From Carposina sasakii (Eukaryota > Arthropoda > Insecta > Lepidoptera > Carposinidae): a DNA stretch of 64,000 nt. The stretch spans positions 14,322,001 through 14,386,000 of the forward strand of contig CP053148.1 in the NCBI GenBank assembly GCA_014607495.2. The letters are read 5' to 3'. Position 1 is the stretch's first letter. Each line of letters opens with the position of its first letter. Both the position numbers and the translations under genes were made by a program. Of this stretch, positions 49,501 to 58,500 are shown piece after piece. Below the pieces are notes generated by a model that saw nothing but the letters and a program-made list of their open reading frames with translations, was not told the origin of the DNA and searched no databases.

Positions 49501-52500
49501 CAAACTTTGAGAGGTGCTATTGAGATAAAAGGTTTTATAAAAGTGAAAACTTACATTTTTAGTTAAGAGAGTTTTATTTTAAATGAACTTCGAGTTTTAA
49601 ATTAATTTGTATTAAGGTTTTTATACCTAATGTTTTTGTTAATTATATGTTTACAGCTCTGGTTAATAATAATGCTTACCGTGGATTTTTATGAAACTTC
49701 ACAATAATATAGTTTATTTACTAGTGGACGCCCGCGACTCCGTCTGCGTGGAATGTAGAAAAAACAAAATGTCGAAATTATCCGGGATAAAAAGTAGCCT
49801 ATATGTTAAATGGGACCTGTCACAATATATTCCTGAAAACTACATCGAAATCGGTCCAGCCGTTTCTGAGATTAGCGTGCACAAACATCGATCTGTTACG
49901 ATTTTATTATATGTATAGAAGATCAGAATAACACATAGGCTACAATTCAATTATCTGTGTTTTTTTTTAATTTTAATTATTTTGTTTTTTCTGTGGTCCA
50001 CGCGCACGAAGCCGCGGGCGTCCACTAGTAAATTATATTATTGTAATAAGCATGGGTTGGTGTTCTCAGGCGGCCATGGATCCTGGAATGTCCGGCCACC
50101 CGTCGCACGGAATGCCCGGGCGGTCCTCTTGGGGTGGACTCAATGTCTCCTACGAGATGCAGCAGGACCCCAACAAGCCTGGGTAAGTACATCTATATCA
50201 TTATCTAACTCACACTCACCCACTGCTGGGCATGGGCTTGATGGGCGCCACACCACATGTTCATGGAACGCACATGCGTAGTCAACCAACAGGCATTCAT
50301 CCTCCAATCGCCGGTAGCCTGCACCAATCCTAGAAAACCTAGTTAACCTTTTGGAAATGTCTGGTCAGGTTGGAGTAGACAGGTAAAGTAAAATACCTAC
50401 AATGACTCATTTATGGAGGCTAAGTGTGGGGTTTGGTGAAAAGGGAAGCGCTTCTGGCCCCACCGGACTACTAGTTGTTGTGTGGCCTATGTATGTATAT
50501 ATTCCAATCATTGTGAGAAACTTCGATATCGCGTTCTAGGATTTTGCATTCGATTATGGTTCTCTCCTGCATTCGATAGATGGCTCCGCTACATCACTCC
50601 CCTGCCAGACCGGAGGTCGATATGTTTTCGGCAGCACCCAGCGTGAACTCTCACAAGTATGCATTCGGGTCAGTAAGTCGACAGGAAAGTGTTGCGATAA
50701 GCGTGCAGGCGAGATGCGTTGGTCATGCAATTAATACATATACATAGCACTACTCAGGTAGAAAGGTACGAGTAGGCTAACACTGGCAGAAACAGTCGTT
50801 TTTTTAGGCACATGTAAGAAAAACTTATGTGAGCTTAATTTAACTAAGATTAGTTCTCTAAATCTCCAACGTTACCAGGGTGAGTGGAGTGGCTGGACCC
50901 AGCAAGGAGCCACCGATGCCGCCGCTGCCGCCGGCCCCCATTCGCAACAAGAAGCGCGCTGCGATGGCTGCCTCTATGATCAATATGGCAACACAGCCCC
51001 CGCCGTCGGCTATGCGTGAGTAGTTTACCTAAGTCTCTTCCTACTATTGAGAAACAGCTCTTGTCTTAATTTTTAGTCTGGTTTAAACAGTGTTTATATT
51101 AAACTGCCTATAGTATGTCATTTCATAAATGTATTTCTGTATTCAAAATGTCCTAGTGGTCATAGATTAGGATTGCGAAATCTACTCTTAATTCCAAACA
51201 TTACCGATTAGGTAATAGTTATTACTCCAATTTACCTAAAGACAATCGATTAGGATATCTATTCATTAATACCGATATAGTATGAAGCAATTATTTATAT
51301 TAGAGCTATTAAGTTACTATGTAATATTATTTAAAGCGTTTGTAATATACGTTTTGAGGTTTCTAGAAAAACTGTATGTGTAATAAGCAGACAACGCAAA
51401 GCTAATCTAAAAGTTATATTTTAGTTGAGGAGTGTAGCGCTGAGAAAGGATTATTCGAAAATCCTACGAGAGTCGGAATAACGGGAATTCTTTAAAGTAA
51501 ATTGGACCAAAAAATCACTTTATTCTGTAAAAACTTTTTCTTCTTTTTCACCCCCTCAGAGGTAGAAAATTTGAAGAATCCATTCCTATCGGATGTCTAC
51601 GTCATACAAAGAATACACCCTCCAAGTTTATAGTCTACGATCAGCGGATTCGGCTGTGCGTTGATCCGTCCGTTAGTCATCCAGGACAAAGCATTTTATT
51701 ATATAGATGTATGTACTTCTTTGAACAGACACAGTGACGTCACAAACCATGACGAATGTCCGCCGCCCGCCGCTGCCAACTCCGCCGCTTATATACCAAG
51801 AAATCAAAGATTCGCCTCCGAGCTCACCCAGTAAGTTGTGTTACATAAACAAATTACAATAGGGATGTTTACTATGGTTGAATTTTAATGACATTTTATG
51901 CTTATCAGAATAAATCATACCCATCTGTAAAATTACAATTTGATTAAGTGTCCAAATGAGGTAGTAATAAGCCTTCAAAGTTAAGTGGGCAAGTCCATTT
52001 TTCGAATGTAAAATTAATTGAAAATTACAACATCACATATCCACCTGCATCATTTACAGCAACTTTTGCTTTGTGACCATATTTATAAACGCAATATTTA
52101 AAATCGCTGCAGAACAAAAGTTCTTTTACGCGCATACAAGTTACGAAAGAGTGACGTCATAATTGTGTAGCCGTTTGTATGGAGCGTTTTTTGGCAAGTC
52201 TATAATTGTGATTTTGAAATCGTTATATCCCGGAAAGTATTTACACTAGTGAAGTTTTTCTTTCGCAAATGTTTCTTTTATTTTATGATCTTTCGATATA
52301 AATAAAAATAAAAAAAACCGTAAACATCCCTATTCATGTCGTCGGAAGTTTATGAGAGTTTTTGGGACATTTCTTGATTGCAGAATGAAAGGGTTAGAAA
52401 GCCGAGGGATTATATGTGAAAAAGGGCAGAGTGTCACGGGATTATCTAAGTTGCACTGCTTACGACCTACTCGTAATGTGAAGGGGCACTTAGTAATGAT

Positions 52501-55500
52501 TTTAATAAAATTAATAAAGAACTACTTTTTCCCTATAGATACGGGGTGTCAGACTCGCTGATTAAATGCCTATATGTACATTTTGAATATACAGGGTGTA
52601 GGTGACAGCCAGGCAAATACTGAAATTCTGAACAAGTACCACTGTGTTGAGTTATACGACAGTGTTATTACTAGCAGGAAATGCATTTTTATTTGATTAC
52701 ATATCAGTAATCTTTACTCTCCGCGCTAATTGTATCGGGCGATCCTGTGACTAATTATGGGCTTATTGGTTATTGTGTGACACACACATTGCTGTTTTTT
52801 GGATCACTTGTTATTCTCCATTAGGGTTGATCAATTATTTGAACTTTTTTGAGGGCTACTTTTTTTCTAAAATAATATTTTGGTTAAAATTTTATTTTAA
52901 AGTCATTACCTAAAGCCTAATTAATCGAACTAAACAATTTTTTTCCTGAAAATATGAAAAAAAATGGAATTTTCCTGCGAAAATTTTCTGTGTTTTCCGC
53001 CTCAGAATCATGGTCTGAAGTCATGGTATCAATATTTGCCTGGCTGTCACAAACACTCTGTATACTAAATTATTTTTCCTTTACAGGTTCAGATAATAGG
53101 CCGCTGAAACCAAAGATGGATTCCCAGTTAGTACATGTTTAATACATATTATCGCCTTAAAAACTATTTCTCTGATTTCTTTAATATTTCCCTAATAATT
53201 AACTAGACGTCCACCACTGTGAAAAGTTGACATAAGATGGTTAACGTTTGTCAAAAATGACTAACTTCCTGTCATCAAAACTATTGATTTCTCTCTCACG
53301 ATTTACTGTGGATGTCCACGACAAAGCTTATTGATTAGTAATTAAGCGCCCTAATGTCCATTGCATTGTTAATATTTTCGCAATAAGTGGCAAAAATAAT
53401 AAGTCTTAATATTATTTACCAGAATTATTACCGCGCCGCACATGTTGGGCAACGAACTAAACCCTGAAAGTATGGCCGCCGCCCGGCTTCAAGAGCAATT
53501 AACAGCAGAATTGGCGGCCCACGCTGCGGGGCAAGTCGGCGCCGAAACTCTTATACCTCCCCCGCTGATTAACAAGGCTTCGGGACAGGTATGTTGACTT
53601 TATATTACTGCCTGACCAATGGAAAATGCCTGGTCATTTAAGTAGTGGGCAGTAATAGTTGCAATTTTGACAATGTAACATTTTCACGAGTGACATCGAA
53701 GTTCGCTCATAGAAACTTTCCCACCAATACGAAGCCTTCATTTGGCGTGGTTTATAAATGACGTAACGTAGTCTGACCGCTATTGGGGAAAATGTTTCGA
53801 TAATTTTTTAAACTCCTCTGTCGCTAGTGAAGTTGTTTTATGCAAGGTAATCATGAATTCTTTAACCAAAATGCGAGACGGTGTATGTAGAAGAAGTGTA
53901 GTGGGATTTATTGTTACCACAATGATAACAAATTTTGCTTCATAGCTCGTAGTTATGCTTCTGGTATTTTTAAGAAGACCTATTGAAGGATGCAGAGTTG
54001 AGGATCTGCATTTTCCTTTTGACTAGGAAGTCAAAAATAGTAGATATTCATGATTGTATATCAAAAATTTCTTTTTTATTACTCACAACACTACAAGTCT
54101 CATTGAAATTGATTGCAGCTGTAATAAAATCTGTTTACAGAGTGGAAGCATGTCCCGAGGGTCGTCAGCACAAAGCCTCGATCAGCTGTTAGAGCGCCAG
54201 TGGGAGCAAGGGTCACAGTTCCTGATGGAACAGGCTCAGCATTTTGACAGTAAGTCACATCGGTCCACAGAGTCATGTAGGAGACACGTAATAACGATAT
54301 TGGTTATTTAAATTGCTGGCGGCTTATAATTGGTTGTCACTCACAAAGTGCTCACAAATGTCATTTGTAATGTGGACATGCTCTCAAATGTCATTTGTAA
54401 TTTGGTCATACTCACAAATGTCATTTATAAAGTTTATATACTTGCAAATGTAATTTGTCCAACAGCATAGACTATAAGTATTGTGTAAGTGGTATATGAA
54501 TGAAATGTGGTGTATGAATATTTTTGTTTATCTGCTGGTGAATAATGAGATCGCCCACAATAATGTCCTGCTAGAATGTTCCAGTCTCTCATACCTATGT
54601 ATGTAAGAGTTGTAAACTTTCAATGTGACTGCCTAATTATTAGTAACTTGGTTTTCATATTGGCGAACTCAAGATGTATTTTTTATCTTGAAAACGCTCA
54701 GGTTGTTGTAGAGTCGTAATTGTAATGAATTTTAAATGTATGCTTGTAAGTTTTGGAAACGTTCTATCGCTTACCATGCACTTGCACCGCCAACTGGTTA
54801 ACTGGTAGAAAACGCTGTGTAGCATTAAGCCCGCCAATGTTATATTATTTCTGCATTGAAGAATTTTTTAACTCTATCCTTGCATGAATTTAGGCTGATT
54901 TCGTTTTTTTTCTTAAATATCGTTGATTTGATTAATGTTCTGTCTTGCTTCCTTGAATGTATAAATGTGTATGGGAAATATTAAATTACGCATCAAAAAT
55001 GCTGAAATCATGTTAATGATTGATTTAAAACGAAGTTCACCACAATACTGTTACAAGCAAAACCAATAAAGCTGTTCTCATAGGCGATATCAAGCTATTT
55101 TGCAATCAGTATTTTTGATGGGAATTTTGATACAACCCATATGTTGATTCCAGTCGCGTCGTTACTATCATGTCTGCATCAGCTGAGGACCGAGAATGTT
55201 CGGTTAGAGGAGCATGTGGGCAGTCTCTTACAGCGGAGGGACCATTTGTTGGCAGTCAACGCGAGACTGGCCATTCCGCTGACCGCAGGTAACGAGCTAA
55301 CTAGATAACTATATATTAGTAGGTATCACCAATGGCGTCCAGCGGTAATCTTCCCTCCGAGACTAGCGGCATTATGTTAATTTAAACGTTGAAATATACA
55401 GATCTACTGCCAATCGCTTTACCTGAATTTGAGACAATTTTTACATATTACATCAGATTTGGTCATCTTTAATAAAAAAAAATTTATAAAATCTAAGATT

Positions 55501-58500
55501 TATCTCGATTATTATTGCTATTGGCTGTAAATACCACACGATACAATTTTTCGAACAATTTGACATTGATTTAGCATGGAATGAAAAATCTAATAGATGA
55601 TCCTTGTTTTGTTTGCGCGATCGGATAATTTAAATCGTTAAACATATTATTCTGACAATCTGATTGGCAAATTAGATTGTATCGTGTGAAAGAGGACTGT
55701 ATTGTCCTTACACAACACACAACCGTCACTCTTACTATGGTAAATGTTAAGGTTTATATGTTGTTGACCTTTCCACAGTAATATTTATTTAAACACACAT
55801 ATGATTATTATTATTATGTAAAAATTGTTTGTATTTATGGTAATGTTATTCTTTTTACGCGTTGGTTTTAATTACTATAATATTCGGTCTATACAAGGTG
55901 TAACAAAAAGGGTATTATTATATTTAAGAAATAATATGCGTCTTCATTTTATAAATATATTTTCAGATAAACATTACAAAAACAAAACACAATCAAATAA
56001 CAAAAATAGAAAAAATAAAATAAAGAGGTTTTCATACATCGCATTCCTCCCTTCCATTCAATACAACAATAAAAAACAACCAAACTACTAAAAACAAAAC
56101 AATTAACTCAACACAACCAATAAAATTATTCAGTATAACATTAATATTTACAAACACAAGAATATAAATATAATCTTTTTAATTTTAGTCTACATTGCCG
56201 AATAGGACGAAGTCGCAGCGGTTAGGTACTCGTATCAAAACCGGCTCAGTAGTTTTAGGAACCGCAGCCGCCGACACCTCGCCCTGCGCTACGCCGGGCG
56301 GCGCGGGCTCCCGAGACACCTCCGACTGCTCCGGCTGCCCCCGCGCGGGCTTCTCAACACCGGGCCACTGTTCTCCTCAGTTATGGTTTGCTTAGACGAG
56401 TTCGCATCGTTCTCAACTGAATTTCTTGTCGTTGGGAAAACTAACGACGATCGCCGTCTTATTTGGTCGACGTGCCTGTGCACAACGTTACCGTCTTGCC
56501 CCAATACCCTATAATTAGTAGGACCTATATGACTAGACACCTCGCCGGGAACCCATTTTCCCCCCTTGAGATATTGCCGATACCACACCTCATCCCCAGG
56601 CTGTACCGCGCGCTCTACTCCGCCCGCCGCATCTGCGCACACCGCACAGGCGCAGCACGCTGCCTCCACCGCCTCGTCCACTACACGTAGCTGCGAGCCA
56701 TGGCCTTCGACTTCACAATTCATGTAAAATGTCTAAAACTTTACATCTTAACGTTTCCGGTACTACTACTCTACGTCCCCACATCAGGCACCCCAATTCC
56801 TCATATAACTCTTTCTTTCTATTGAAATATGGACGCAAACCATCTATTTCGCATTCCTTGGGCCAGCCATCCCGCACATAGCTCAATACTCTGCCTAGCA
56901 AAAGATCGCGTCCGGTCTGTCTCTTAATCTCATTATAGTCTAACAAAAAGGCATCTTGAGCGATGTGCAGAAATGTCTGCTCCGGTATTTCTTGGTCTAA
57001 GCGCTTGTCACAAATAACCGGCAAACGCGATAACCCATCCGCACCATTATTGCTAGACGTCATGTATTCTATATCATACGTGTATGCAGACAAAATGACC
57101 GCCCAGCGCTGCATGCGACTCGCAGCCATTGTGGGAATACCGGCGTCTGCACTAAAAATTGATATGAGTGGCTTATGATCCGTGCGCAAAATAAAACGAC
57201 GGCCGTACAGATACTGATGAAACTTCTTCATACAAAAAATTAAAGCAAGCGCTTCTCGGTGTATGTAAAAATTAACGTAATTCGCTTACATTCTGAGGCC
57301 TAAGAATCTTGGTAATCGTCTCTATCTTAGCCGGATCTGTCTTAACACCATCCTTTGAAAATATGAAACCTAAATAAGTAACCTCACTTACTAAGAAAAC
57401 GCACTTACTAGTCTTTAATTTCATACCAGCACTATGTAACCGCTTGAAAACAGTTTCTAAAGCCTGCAAATGATCAGACTTAGTTCTACCGCCTATAATG
57501 ACGTCATCCAAAAACACTTTGACGTTTGGTATGCCTACCAATAAATTGCACATTATCCGTTGGAAAATACCTGAACTAGATGCTAAGCCGTAAACTAACC
57601 TATTATCTATACTAATATTATAAAAAGGTAAAGTTTGTGTATTTGTATATTTGTTAAATTGTAAGGGGTAATCTCGGGATCTACTAAACCGATTTTAAAA
57701 ATTCTTTCACCAATAGAAAGCCACATTATTTCTGAGTGTCATAGGTTATAAGAATTTCCTGATATTCCCACGGGAAGGCGAACAACGGGAATTTAATATT
57801 TTTTACGAAAACCGCTATACAATGAAGCTGAAATCGGGCATATATGTTCATTGGGGACAACGAGGAAGGACTAAAAACGGATTTCCCGAAATTCCCACGG
57901 GAACCATTCAAACTCACCAGTACGTCGTCGGCATGGCGTCGGGCTCGGGGCCGCGCGCGGTGGAACACGGGAGCCGCGCCCGCCCGCACGCGCAGCGTGG
58001 CTCTGCCGCCGCGGTACGAGCCCAGACCGCCGCTGAACAACTCCTTATACCTGTCGATTAATTTACAAATATTAACGGTTAAGAATTATTCAAACTAACA
58101 TTATTGCAATGAAACTTAGGTATAGTAACATTCAGTTCGGCTAGCCATTGCCTACCAATTAGAGACGTCGTTCCACCTTCAATTACATACAAATATAATT
58201 GTTTTTCCATATCGCCGTAACACACTCTAGCGTTTATGGTTCCAACGGGACTTATTTGTGCACCATTGTAAAATCGCAACCGAATATCATGGGGCTCGAT
58301 AACCTTATCACTAAAGTACCGATCGTACGTACCCTTACTTATGCATGAGATGGCCGTACCTGTATCAATTTCCATGTGTATTGTAATACCTTCTATGCGC
58401 ACGGGCAAACTCACCGCCTTGTAGTCGCTTAAATTACGAAAGTCCTCCGCATCCTCGGCCACCGGTTCCTTCCACTCATCGTCGGTAGAAGCTTCTCCGT

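Noticed and set aside
56195..57178. Plus-strand frames of 66-75 codons
   Set aside because: Shadows of the minus-strand gypsy pol remnants.
57822..58098. Plus-strand Arg/Ala/Pro-rich frames
   Set aside because: Opposite strand of the GC-rich gypsy RT segment and its inserted repeat.
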